A DNA stretch of 34,608 nucleotides from CAZLGC01 sp964559275 (lineage in GTDB: Bacteria > Patescibacteriota > CALEFQ01), in contig CAZLGC010000007.1 of the NCBI GenBank assembly GCA_964559275.1, positions 1-34,608 of the forward strand. The letters are read 5' to 3'. Both the position numbers and the translations under genes were made by a program. Below are positions 24,090-31,446 of the stretch, one piece after another (within the stretch, counting starts at the first letter, position 1; every line of letters begins with the position of its first letter). The notes beneath the pieces are model-generated. The model had not been told where the DNA came from. It saw nothing but the letters and a program-made list of their open reading frames with translations, and searched no databases.

Positions 24090-25670
24090 CTATTTCACAC
24101 GCTTCACCTTCAGAAGCGGCGCACCGTCGACTTCGACAATGTAGATTACCTCTTTGTCCTTGAACGGCTCAAAGGCTGTTTTGGTAACATGGATCGCGTA
24201 GTCCGGGTCCTGAGTTTCTTTGACAAGAATCAAATCATCACGCAGATAACGCCGCCCCATCTTGTCCGTGGGGAGAATCGCAACCCGGGCCCCTTCTTCG
24301 GCGTGCTCATTTAGCCATTCCACTCCCTCCCGGAATTCCTGCCCCCAGTACCCTACTTCTACGTAGTGATAGGCCCCGCCCATACCGCCGATCACTTCGT
24401 TGTAATAATAAAGGTTGTAGGGGTGAATCTGAATCATTTTTCGGAAAATCAACCCGAAAAAGAATACCATCACGACTGTGAAAACAGTATAAGCAAACCG
24501 GCGCCAGGATTTGGCCGGGATCTTTTTGAATAGGCCATAAACCCAAGCGACCGCCACGCCTCCCAGCAGTACCATCGCCGGCACCACCATGAAGAAATGG
24601 CGGATACCGTCGTACAAGCCGATATCAAGTGCGATAACCAGACCCAGGGCCAGCACAAACCAGACAACATAGAGGATTTCCCCGCGGTTTTTGAGAGTAA
24701 TAAAACTTTTGAGACACAAAACTAAACCCAGAGCGGCAAATACCATTAACAGGATTGGGGTGACGTAAAAAAGCAGCACCGGCGCGTAGTGCCAAGGCAG
24801 TTCATCAACGGTGAAGATCAGATCCTGGTACCAAATCTTGCCTTCCCATTGGAAAGAACCAAGATATTGAACGACCTCCAACATGCGTGATATTGGCGAC
24901 GGCCAAGTCCATGGCCAGGTAGCAACAGCTGCTGCCGCGGCCGCAAAGGGAGCAACCAAGAGCCCCCATCCCCAGGACTTGAAGCCGTGCTTGGCACTCC
25001 AACCAAGTTCACGACGCCTGGTGAGCCCTTGCCAGATCTTGTCGCGGTAAGCGAATAAGAACCAAGTAACCAGAATGATCGGCACCCAAACCGCATTGAC
25101 TTTGATTGAAAAATTGAGACCGAAGATGACGCCGCCCAGGACAAACAGCCAGGCTTTCTTTTTGGTTACAGCCAGATACAAAACCAACAGGCCCAAAGTC
25201 AGCATGGCCGTGACCGGTAAGTCTTTCATGTTGACCTGGCTGTGGCCGATGAAGCGTGGGAAGAAAATCAGAAACAGAGTAGCAAAAATCGCCGCGATCT
25301 GGCCATGAGTTTTGTAAGCCAGCCAATAAACCGCGCCGATCATTAGCGCCGCAAACAAGATGATATGGACATGATGCCCGGCCACCGTATCTAGCCAGCC
25401 GAGTTTCTGGGTGAAAAGCTCATAAAACGAGTGGCCGATCATGTCGGCAAACGGACCGTAGTAGCGCAAGTTGGAGAAATTGTTGATGTCCTCGATGGAG
25501 CCGTTGCCGGCAAAGACATCGATGTTCATCTCCCCCGTTTTGTAGTGCAAATCCTCATCCCAGGTGACGCCGTAGTCATTGATCTGAGAGAAACTAACAA
25601 TCAAAAAAACTGCCAGGATTGCTACCAGGATAAGAACAGCGACTGAATTTTTGTTTTGGTGGAGTTTCAC
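24090..25670 (-). CDS. GT39/PMT-like integral membrane glycosyltransferase
   Basis: The start is placed at GTG 25670 (VKLHQNKNS), giving 527 residues. The frame is open back to 25781, but that part is translated from a palindromic repeat and is not family-like. The protein has about ten or eleven transmembrane helices. The first outside loop carries Asp-Glu in YGVTWDEDLHY, the catalytic position of GT-C enzymes that use polyprenyl-phosphate sugars. The late motif HPYNLYYYNEVIGG is typical of bacterial PMT_2-like members. A soluble C-terminal domain (about 440-527) follows. It probably transfers a sugar to a surface protein or lipid; donor and acceptor are unknown. It has no clear Shine-Dalgarno. 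Confidence 0.88.
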   Translation of the reverse strand: MKLHQNKNSVAVLILVAILAVFLIVSFSQINDYGVTWDEDLHYKTGEMNIDVFAGNGSIEDINNFSNLRYYGPFADMIGHSFYELFTQKLGWLDTVAGHHVHIILFAALMIGAVYWLAYKTHGQIAAIFATLFLIFFPRFIGHSQVNMKDLPVTAMLTLGLLVLYLAVTKKKAWLFVLGGVIFGLNFSIKVNAVWVPIILVTWFLFAYRDKIWQGLTRRRELGWSAKHGFKSWGWGLLVAPFAAAAAAVATWPWTWPSPISRMLEVVQYLGSFQWEGKIWYQDLIFTVDELPWHYAPVLLFYVTPILLMVFAALGLVLCLKSFITLKNRGEILYVVWFVLALGLVIALDIGLYDGIRHFFMVVPAMVLLGGVAVAWVYGLFKKIPAKSWRRFAYTVFTVVMVFFFGLIFRKMIQIHPYNLYYYNEVIGGMGGAYHYVEVGYWGQEFREGVEWLNEHAEEGARVAILPTDKMGRRYLRDDLILVKETQDPDYAIHVTKTAFEPFKDKEVIYIVEVDGAPLLKVKRVK

Positions 25671-25679
25671 AATATTTTT

Positions 25680-25785
25680 GTTATTGCGAAAAACGAAGTG
25701 ACGAAGCCATCCCCTCGTTAGTGCACCTAGGGATGGGATTGCTTCGTCGCGATCCCGCCAAGGCGGAATCGCTCCTCGCAATGAC
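25680..25785. repeat. Palindromic repeat copy A (GTCATTGCGAGG family)
   Basis: The element begins GTTATTGCG and ends CGCAATGAC. GACGAAG (25700-25706) pairs with CTTCGTC (25742-25748), CATCCC (25708-25713) pairs with GGGATG (25730-25735), and a second hairpin CCGCC/GGCGG lies at 25755-25766. On the minus strand it reads GTCATTGCGAGG first. It fills the space between the endonuclease gene and the glycosyltransferase gene and creates a false N-terminal extension of the latter. Confidence 0.8.
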
Positions 25786-25800
25786 AGATGATGTTTTAAT

Positions 25801-26094
25801 TCAGCTCCAATTGAGGCTTAGATCGATCCAGCTCGGATTACTTTTTTCTATCAATGATATTTTCTTCGCGCGGGAACCAGCCTTGATTTGCTTTTCTCTT
25901 TTGATTGCTTTTTCAACATCGTAATAGTTCTCATAATACACCAGCTTATTTACATTGTACCGAGACGTAAATCCCCTCGACCGTTTAGTCTTATGCTCAT
26001 CGACTCGGCTATAGATGTCATTCGTCACACCCGTATACAAAACGGTATTATACCGATTCGTCATGATATATACGCTATATATTCTTTCAACCAT
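25801..26094 (-). CDS. Small GIY-YIG family endonuclease
   Basis: This 97-residue single-domain protein has the GIY-YIG core as YSVYIM (residues 6-11) and LYTGVT (19-24), followed by Arg30 in SRVDEH and Glu67 in AIKREKQIK, which are the catalytic positions of the family. It belongs to the small stand-alone (UvrC-N/YhbQ-like) proteins and has no added DNA-binding domain. The start at 26094 is supported by AGGAGG five bases upstream, the best ribosome-binding site in the window. Inverted copies of a palindromic repeat flank it on both sides, and it does not look like part of a neighbouring operon. A DNA repair or structure-specific nuclease role is possible; a repeat-associated mobile role is an inference. 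Confidence 0.92.
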   Translation of the reverse strand: MVERIYSVYIMTNRYNTVLYTGVTNDIYSRVDEHKTKRSRGFTSRYNVNKLVYYENYYDVEKAIKREKQIKAGSRAKKISLIEKSNPSWIDLSLNWS

Positions 26095-26099
26095 GAAGC

Positions 26100-26105
26100 C
26101 CTCCT
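26100..26105 (-). promoter_or_regulatory. Strong ribosome-binding site of the GIY-YIG gene
   Basis: AGGAGG lies five bases before the ATG at 26094. Most other genes here lack a recognisable Shine-Dalgarno, so this site stands out and fixes the start. Confidence 0.8.
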
Positions 26106-26132
26106 CTCAATTTAACAACTCAACTGTACTTT

Positions 26133-26187
26133 GTCATTGCGAGGACCCCGCCTGTGGCGGGGGACGAAGCAATCCCCTCACAATAAC
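26133..26187. repeat. Palindromic repeat copy B (GTCATTGCGAGG family)
   Basis: On the plus strand it begins GTCATTGCGAGG, contains a perfect hairpin CCCCGCC-TGT-GGCGGGG (26146-26162), then GACGAAGCAATCCCCTC, and ends CAATAAC. It is a shorter member of the same family as copy A and points the opposite way, so the pair brackets the GIY-YIG gene. It ends 5 nt from the glycoside hydrolase stop and may also act in its transcript termination. Confidence 0.8.
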
Positions 26188-26192
26188 AGCTG

Positions 26193-27437
26193 CTATGATG
26201 CAAACGGATTTATTTCAATCCAGGTTTTGTAAGTGTCTGTTTCCTTCCATTGCTCCCAGGGAATGGTGGGATGAACCGTCTTACCACCAAACCGAATGGC
26301 CCGGGCGATGGCTGGGATAGGATAGCCGCCGTAGATATAAGAATTCACAACCGTATTCCAGTTTTTATCGGAAATGGGAATCGCACCGGGGCCGAAGTAG
26401 CTCTCCAACCCCGATCGCAACTCTTCTGCCTGAACTTGCTCCTGCGCCGGGAACAATCGGAATTGGTTATAAGGACCTTTGAGAATACTATTATACCACC
26501 AGAAAGCGGGTTTCGGCTCCAGCGCTCTTGTCACAAAACCGAAATTGTCCTCGTAAGAATTACCAGTTACCCGGTCGCGGTAAGTATAGAGGAAAACTTT
26601 GTCGATGTAAGGTAAATCAACTACATAAGGAACTTTTTTCTGTAGATATTCATTTGCCAGGTCGGTTGTTATTCCCCCTTCCGTGGAACAACCCATTTCC
26701 GTTATCCAGATTTTTTCATCAGGGCGATATTTTTTGATCACATTTTCATAAAGGTTATTTAGGCCGTCTTCCAAATCGGTGTTATTGCGATCGGCATTGT
26801 AATTGCGGCAATAATACAGATGCAGAGCCAGGTGATCAAAGGTGTCGCCATTCAATTGATACATCGTTTCTATGAAACCTTCGTTGGGATATGAGATTCC
26901 CGCCGAGAGAACGGTGGCATCTGGGTCAGCTTCTTTGACGGCCTCGTAGCCGGATTTTAGAATGGGGCGATATTCCTGAGGACTATTGTGCCAAAGATAG
27001 TCTGGCGAATCTGGCTCGTTCCAAATCTGCCAGACTTTGATGGAGTTTTTGTAACGGCTAACAATCTCCTTAACATGCCGCTTCCAAGCACCGATGTCAT
27101 CCACCTGAAACTCGGTGTTCTCATTGGGGCCATACGCCAGCATACCCACAACTCTTATGTCGTTAGCTTGGTAGCGGCTGACAACATAGTCATAACGAGC
27201 CAACCAACCAGCTTTGTTGTCACCTTGCAGAGATTTGGTATCAAAATGCTCCCGCACCCACTTGGTGCCAGTATTTCTCAAAAAAGCCTCGGTTTTGCCA
27301 TTAGCATCAAAAGCATCCAGGGCCCAGTGCATGTTCATACCGACGGTTTCGCCTTTGGATAGTTCGGCTCGAGATTGAGAAGGCCAAAAAACACAGGCTA
27401 TTATTAATACCACAGCTAAAATGATATATTTTCGCAT
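26193..27437 (-). CDS. Secreted clan-A glycoside hydrolase-like protein
   Basis: This 414-residue protein has a signal peptide (about 1-24, ending SRA). A (beta/alpha)8-type domain (about 30-330) resembles GH39/GH5-like enzymes. Glu141 in IWNEPDSPDYLW is the expected acid/base and Glu247 in WITEMGCS the expected nucleophile. HLALHLYY lies between them, as in the clan. Residues about 335-414 form a separate C-terminal module ending GGKTVHPTIPWEQW, which I do not recognise. The protein probably cleaves a polysaccharide outside the cell; the substrate is unknown. It has its own promoter at 27465-27493. Confidence 0.88.
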   Translation of the reverse strand: MRKYIILAVVLIIACVFWPSQSRAELSKGETVGMNMHWALDAFDANGKTEAFLRNTGTKWVREHFDTKSLQGDNKAGWLARYDYVVSRYQANDIRVVGMLAYGPNENTEFQVDDIGAWKRHVKEIVSRYKNSIKVWQIWNEPDSPDYLWHNSPQEYRPILKSGYEAVKEADPDATVLSAGISYPNEGFIETMYQLNGDTFDHLALHLYYCRNYNADRNNTDLEDGLNNLYENVIKKYRPDEKIWITEMGCSTEGGITTDLANEYLQKKVPYVVDLPYIDKVFLYTYRDRVTGNSYEDNFGFVTRALEPKPAFWWYNSILKGPYNQFRLFPAQEQVQAEELRSGLESYFGPGAIPISDKNWNTVVNSYIYGGYPIPAIARAIRFGGKTVHPTIPWEQWKETDTYKTWIEINPFAS

Positions 27438-27464
27438 GAGCTAATTTTTACTATTATTACTCTT

Positions 27465-27493
27465 AATATAACCCTGGTTGCTGTTTCTTTCAA
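27465..27493 (-). promoter_or_regulatory. Promoter of the glycoside hydrolase gene
   Basis: TTGAAA (27493-27488) and TATATT (27470-27465) on the minus strand are spaced by 17 bases, each 5/6 to consensus. The predicted start is about 21 nt before the ATG at 27437. Confidence 0.7.
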
Positions 27494-27504
27494 GATTTCG
27501 ACTC

Positions 27505-27531
27505 AAAAACTCGGCTAAGTGCCGAGTTTTT
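27505..27531 (-). terminator. Intrinsic terminator of the 46-residue membrane protein gene
   Basis: AAAAACTCGGC (27505-27515) and GCCGAGTTTTT (27521-27531) form a perfect 11-bp stem with a 5-base loop. On the minus strand it ends in a T-run, 12 nt after the stop at 27543. The structure is symmetrical and could act in both directions. Confidence 0.85.
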
Positions 27532-27542
27532 GGTTGGGGGCA

Positions 27543-27683
27543 TTAGAAATTGCGGTTTTTGGGAGTGTCTTTCTTATTATCGCCCTTACTCACTTCGCGG
27601 TAGGCCGATAACATATACAAGGCTACAACCACGGCAATACAACCGACTATAACCATGGAAACCCACGTGAAAGTGCTGACCAT
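27543..27683 (-). CDS. 46-residue single-pass membrane protein
   Basis: A short frame starts at ATG 27683 and ends TAA at 27543: 46 residues, beginning MVSTFTWVSMVIVG. One transmembrane helix (about 7-27) is followed by a basic, polar cytoplasmic tail (about 30-46, ending KNRNF). It has a nearly ideal promoter (27715-27743) and a strong terminator (27505-27531), so it is a stand-alone transcription unit. I do not recognise a family; small regulators of membrane complexes and toxin-like peptides have this shape. Confidence 0.75.
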   Translation of the reverse strand: MVSTFTWVSMVIVGCIAVVVALYMLSAYREVSKGDNKKDTPKNRNF

Positions 27684-27714
27684 GCTGTTTTGTTTAGATT
27701 TTTAAGCTGACTTC

Positions 27715-27743
27715 ATTATATCACAAAAACGAAACGCTGCCAA
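27715..27743 (-). promoter_or_regulatory. Strong promoter of the 46-residue membrane protein gene
   Basis: TTGGCA (27743-27738), 17 bases, then perfect TATAAT (27720-27715) on the minus strand, with TG one base before the -10. This is the best promoter match in the window. Confidence 0.8.
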
Positions 27744-27745
27744 AA

Positions 27746-29035
27746 TCAAGCCGGTGGATTGGTATTGTTATAGTAAGCTACAAGCTGCCGCTTTTTCAGA
27801 ATACTTGCCAAAACCAGGAGAAAAATCGCCCCGGCCATCATGACCCCGGATATAATAATCTGGTAAACAAGCATTTTCTGCAAAAATTCCGCCAGGATCG
27901 GGAGAGCAAACTCCGAGAATATCTCGGTTTGGGCACTTATCACTTCCGCCGGAACGGCCATGGATTCCGTGGTGGCTTGGTTTGTGACCGGCAATAGTCT
28001 GCCTGTCATTGTCCTGGCCCCGAGGAATATCGCTAAATCAATCGCAAATATTACTGCCATCGGGATTAACAGAGTTATTCCCAAAGCTTTGGACATCGCT
28101 GCTCGGTCACGACGATACAGAAGAATCATTATGGCCGCAAACACCGCTGTCAGAATTATTGCAATCCACATTGCCACCCCGAAAGTCTGATATAAATGCG
28201 GCGGGTTTTCCAGGACACTTTCCGAACCGGGGATATCCTGAGTCATATTGCTGTCCTCTCCCGACACCAAAGAGGTAAATGCGACTTCGTCGATAACGTA
28301 CTCCGAAGGGATGTTACCGAAGCCGATTTCCTCCGGATTTTGCTTGGCAAACTCTGCTCTAACTTCCTCAAAATCAATCCCTTCATATCGACACTGCATA
28401 CCCTCGAGTTCTTCCGGATCAACATCAGAGAAATCGTCTGTGCAGGGCGGTAAATTTTCATACTCTATTTCCAGGATATCAATCATACCGGTGGCAAAAG
28501 CTCCCTGTAGCGGCGTCAGGTCAAATACTATCCGTAGTTCCTCATCCTGACCGTGCACCCAGCGAAAAAATGAATCGATCGCTGTCTCAGATTGTTCTTC
28601 CAGCCAGGCAGCCGTAATGCTGTCTTGCAACAACTGGTCAATAGCCTCGATTGATTCCTCAGACAGTGAGTCTTCATACTCAGAGGACACCTCCGTAGTT
28701 TCATCGGAGACAGACACATCATAATAACCCTCTGCATCCTCAGACATCATCATTTCCGTCTGTTCTGTCGGAGTAGTTAGTGCCATTGAAGAAAAAAGAT
28801 TGGGAAGCAAAACTTCCTCAATCCTTTCATAGGCATCAGACTCGGCTAACCAGTCTTTCCAGAAACCTGGGCTAAAAACTGTCAGACGCAAATTAACGAG
28901 GGTGATGGCACAAATAAGCGAAACCGCCAGCATAAAACCCACAAAAGCTGTCAGGCAGCCGTGGGGCTTTTTGGGAACCTGGGGTTCCGGAGGCACCGAT
29001 GCAACCGGTTGATTTGGTGTTGGCGTGTAATTCAT
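27746..29035 (-). CDS. Multi-pass membrane protein with acidic extracytoplasmic domain, unknown
   Basis: This 429-residue protein has a Pro-rich cytoplasmic N-terminus (1-27), one helix (about 30-50), a large acidic domain (about 55-280; Glu/Asp/Ser-rich near 95-130) and three C-terminal helices (about 287-308, 318-340 and 387-412). Two Cys (PPCTDD and MQCRYE) in the acidic domain could pair if it is outside. I do not recognise the family and see no catalytic motif. It follows the redox pair across a terminator (29060-29086) and is probably transcribed alone. Confidence 0.85.
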   Translation of the reverse strand: MNYTPTPNQPVASVPPEPQVPKKPHGCLTAFVGFMLAVSLICAITLVNLRLTVFSPGFWKDWLAESDAYERIEEVLLPNLFSSMALTTPTEQTEMMMSEDAEGYYDVSVSDETTEVSSEYEDSLSEESIEAIDQLLQDSITAAWLEEQSETAIDSFFRWVHGQDEELRIVFDLTPLQGAFATGMIDILEIEYENLPPCTDDFSDVDPEELEGMQCRYEGIDFEEVRAEFAKQNPEEIGFGNIPSEYVIDEVAFTSLVSGEDSNMTQDIPGSESVLENPPHLYQTFGVAMWIAIILTAVFAAIMILLYRRDRAAMSKALGITLLIPMAVIFAIDLAIFLGARTMTGRLLPVTNQATTESMAVPAEVISAQTEIFSEFALPILAEFLQKMLVYQIIISGVMMAGAIFLLVLASILKKRQLVAYYNNTNPPA

Positions 29036-29059
29036 ACCATTTTTATCTTAGCATAAATC

Positions 29060-29086
29060 AAAAAAGGCTCCCAGCTAACAGGAGCC
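29060..29086 (-). terminator. Intrinsic terminator of the thioredoxin pair
   Basis: On the minus strand GGCTCC (from 29086) pairs with GGAGCC across a 9-base loop, followed by six T. It lies 20 nt after the stop at 29106. Confidence 0.8.
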
Positions 29087-29105
29087 CATCAAAAAACCTC
29101 GGTTT

Positions 29106-30347
29106 TCAACCGAACATCAATAACTCCGGGAAGAAAAGCAGCATCACCGCAATCAAAAGCATAATTACACCGCCGATCAAGCTGGCCCAGCGACCATATT
29201 TAGTGCTGACACCGGTAACTTTGAGCGTTACCATGGCCAGGGCAAAAATTATGATATCGTCCGCCAGGAAAATCAGACAATACAACAGCAGGTACCAATA
29301 ATAGTGGCTAGCAGGCAGCGCGCTCATCGAAAGTATATTTGTGTAAATTGCCGGCAGGCCGGCCGAGCACAGCAACTCAATCAAATTGACCAGGAAAGCC
29401 AGGCCAACCAGCCCAATCGCCGCCCACCAAAGCGAACGCCGGTTCAATACTTCGCGGAAACGATCGGTCAGCTTTTTTCTCTGCTCAGTATTAGTCACCT
29501 TGCAGCCGGAATCCCGGTTAACATAAAAAGATCTAATACTGTAAATACCGCCGACCAGAGCTACTGCCGCCACCGCCAGCCGCACCCAGAAAATAGCACC
29601 GACGAAAAGGAAAATGTTAAGCCAGGCGGCCATGAAGATATAATAAACGCCTGCCGAGGCCGCCAGAAAGACTATACCTAGAATCCACATTTTACGTCGG
29701 TCTTTTAGGCCAAGTAGAAGCGTGATCAGGAAAATGAGCACCCACATCGCACAAGGATTGAAGCCATCAACTCCGGCAATCAATATTGTCAGAACCGGGA
29801 TGGAAAAATCCTTAGTTTTGATGGTACCAAACAAGGGTAAATCAATTTCTTCCGGGATCGATTCTTCGTCGTTAGCATCGGACTCTGCCGACGACTGCTC
29901 TGCCGAGTCCGCCGTTTCGATATTGACTTCTTCTCCGGCCAAAATGGCGCCGATGTTATCCTTGCATCCTTCCTGACGACAATTATCAATCGCGTCTTCT
30001 ATTTTCTTGCCCGTCGTCTCCGCGCCACCAAATCCGGAAATTGACTCATTGCCGACTACCGTCATCGGAACGGCACTGACGTCAATTCCAAGTTTCTGCC
30101 CAGCCAACTGAAAAAGCTTGGCATTAGATTCGTTGAAATAAATCTCAAAATACCTGACTTCCAGGTCAGGGTTTTCCATTTCCAGTTCTCCCAAAAATTC
30201 TATTTCCTTGGCACAATGCGGGCAACCCCGGCCGTAAAACAAATTTACCGACACCGGATCATCTTCCGCTCGAGCTGTTCCCCATCCAGTCAAAACAACT
30301 GCTAGTAAAAGCAGTGTGGCCAACAGAGTTTTTAGTTTATTACTCAT
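29106..30347 (-). CDS. Exported thioredoxin-like domain fused to CcdA/DsbD-type membrane domain
   Basis: This 413-residue protein has a signal peptide or anchor (1-27), then a thioredoxin/glutaredoxin-fold domain (about 30-130) with active site Cys42-Pro-His-Cys45 and cis-Pro in AVPMTV. An acidic linker (about 145-175) follows, then six hydrophobic helices (about 180-413) of CcdA/DsbD type. The membrane Cys sit in the family contexts FNPCAMW and LLCSAGLP. It should take electrons from cytosolic thioredoxin and reduce its own outer CPHC domain. The start overlaps the stop of the cytosolic thioredoxin gene (ATGA), so donor and transporter are coupled. Targets may be disulphide proteins of the envelope. 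Confidence 0.92.
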   Translation of the reverse strand: MSNKLKTLLATLLLLAVVLTGWGTARAEDDPVSVNLFYGRGCPHCAKEIEFLGELEMENPDLEVRYFEIYFNESNAKLFQLAGQKLGIDVSAVPMTVVGNESISGFGGAETTGKKIEDAIDNCRQEGCKDNIGAILAGEEVNIETADSAEQSSAESDANDEESIPEEIDLPLFGTIKTKDFSIPVLTILIAGVDGFNPCAMWVLIFLITLLLGLKDRRKMWILGIVFLAASAGVYYIFMAAWLNIFLFVGAIFWVRLAVAAVALVGGIYSIRSFYVNRDSGCKVTNTEQRKKLTDRFREVLNRRSLWWAAIGLVGLAFLVNLIELLCSAGLPAIYTNILSMSALPASHYYWYLLLYCLIFLADDIIIFALAMVTLKVTGVSTKYGRWASLIGGVIMLLIAVMLLFFPELLMFG

Positions 30348-30610
30348 TTATCTCGGTTCGCTTCAATAGTTTCAATAATCTTCTCTTTTTTCACCTCACC
30401 AATCAACCTGGTTGCTTCCTCGCCGGATTTGTTGAGAAATATGAAGGCCGGAAAAGTGTCCAGTTCGTATTTTTTAACCAGAGCGGGGTTCTCGTCAACA
30501 TCAAGATACTCGGTCTCCAGCCAAGGCATCTCCTCCTCAATTTCATCCCAGAGCGGACGCATCAGGAGACATCCCGGGCACCAAACCGCTCCGAACTTAA
30601 GAACTTTCAT
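30344..30610 (-). CDS. Small cytosolic thioredoxin-like protein
   Basis: This 88-residue protein has the active site Trp10-Cys11-Pro-Gly-Cys14, cis-Pro in DTFPAFIFL, and a thioredoxin fold slightly shorter than canonical TrxA (about 105). It has no signal peptide, so it acts in the cytosol. Its stop overlaps the start of the CcdA fusion by four bases. The two likely form an electron relay across the membrane. WCPGC differs from the classical WCGPC by swapping the two middle residues. Confidence 0.93.
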   Translation of the reverse strand: MKVLKFGAVWCPGCLLMRPLWDEIEEEMPWLETEYLDVDENPALVKKYELDTFPAFIFLNKSGEEATRLIGEVKKEKIIETIEANRDK

Positions 30611-30623
30611 AAAAAATAAGCCT

Positions 30624-30642
30624 AGGAGTTAATTTTACTCCT
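30624..30642 (-). terminator. Weak hairpin after the PEBP gene
   Basis: AGGAGT and ACTCCT form a 6-bp stem with a 7-base loop between the PEBP stop (30661) and the thioredoxin start. On the minus strand the T-run (TTATTTTTT) is displaced by several bases, so termination would be weak. The better U-tract is on the plus strand. Confidence 0.35.
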
Positions 30643-30660
30643 TTTTTGCTTAATTTCAAA

Positions 30661-31101
30661 CTATATTTGACGACTGTATAGACCTACTAATTGCGCTTTG
30701 TCAATCACATGCGGCTCGATATGTTTTTCAAAATCGGCCCGATTGACATTCGTTAGACTGGAGATATCAAGCGCATAAATTGTGAAAACGTAGCGATGCT
30801 CGCCGCTGGGCGGACAGGGACCGCCATAGCGCAGCTGGCCGAAGCTGTTCTCCACCTCCACGCCGTGGTCATCCATCTCAATCCCGGCCAGAAAAGAAGT
30901 AACTGTCGGCGGGATATTGACAACCAGCCAGTGCACCCATCTTCCCCCGGGCGCATCCGGGTCATTGCAAAAAAGAGCGAAACTCTTGGTTTCGGCGGAG
31001 AAATCCGACCAGGTTAGCTGCGGGGAACGATCCTTGCCGTCACAAGTACATTCTACCGGCATCTGCTGATTGTTCTGAAAGTTTTGGCTGGTAAGTTTCA
31101 T
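30661..31101 (-). CDS. PEBP / Raf-kinase-inhibitor-like protein (YbhB family)
   Basis: This 146-residue protein matches the bacterial YbhB/YbcL family in length and motifs: DPDAPGGRWVHWLVVNIPP and YGGPCPPSGEHRYVFTIYALD form the anion-binding pocket. The N-terminal CTCDGKDRSPQLTW is also typical. It has no signal peptide. The function of bacterial members is poorly known. It appears to be a single gene with no obvious partner. Confidence 0.95.
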   Translation of the reverse strand: MKLTSQNFQNNQQMPVECTCDGKDRSPQLTWSDFSAETKSFALFCNDPDAPGGRWVHWLVVNIPPTVTSFLAGIEMDDHGVEVENSFGQLRYGGPCPPSGEHRYVFTIYALDISSLTNVNRADFEKHIEPHVIDKAQLVGLYSRQI

Positions 31102-31143
31102 AAGCTGTTATATTTAGTATTTTTGTTGACCTCGATCTTATAC

Positions 31144-31446
31144 TTAGAAAATCATCGAACCAACAAGCAAACTGGCCAGATTGGCAACTACGGAAAGCAG
31201 AAGCCCTTGCCACCAGGTTATTCGTAGCAATCGCCATAGTAGAATTGCCTCCGCAATCATAGCCGCTGTTTCCCACAAGCCCAGGTTCGGATACGCGATG
31301 TAAGCCAGGTTAACCAGCGGCACTGTCAGTAAATTTATCAGCGCTACGTAGATAAATGCCTGCCACCACTTATTCCAGAACCAGGGAACAATGACAGCGA
31401 CTTCAACTGCAATCGTAAACAGAATTGCCTTGAGCAGGTAGATCAT
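31144..31446 (-). CDS. Small multi-pass membrane protein, unknown
   Basis: This 100-residue, very hydrophobic protein has three or four helices (about 3-20, 27-52, 58-75 and 80-98) and many Trp. I do not recognise the family. Its start overlaps the stop of the exported protein gene 31443-32084 by ATGA, so the two are translationally coupled. The partner's anchor probably contacts it. Confidence 0.82.
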   Translation of the reverse strand: MIYLLKAILFTIAVEVAVIVPWFWNKWWQAFIYVALINLLTVPLVNLAYIAYPNLGLWETAAMIAEAILLWRLLRITWWQGLLLSVVANLASLLVGSMIF

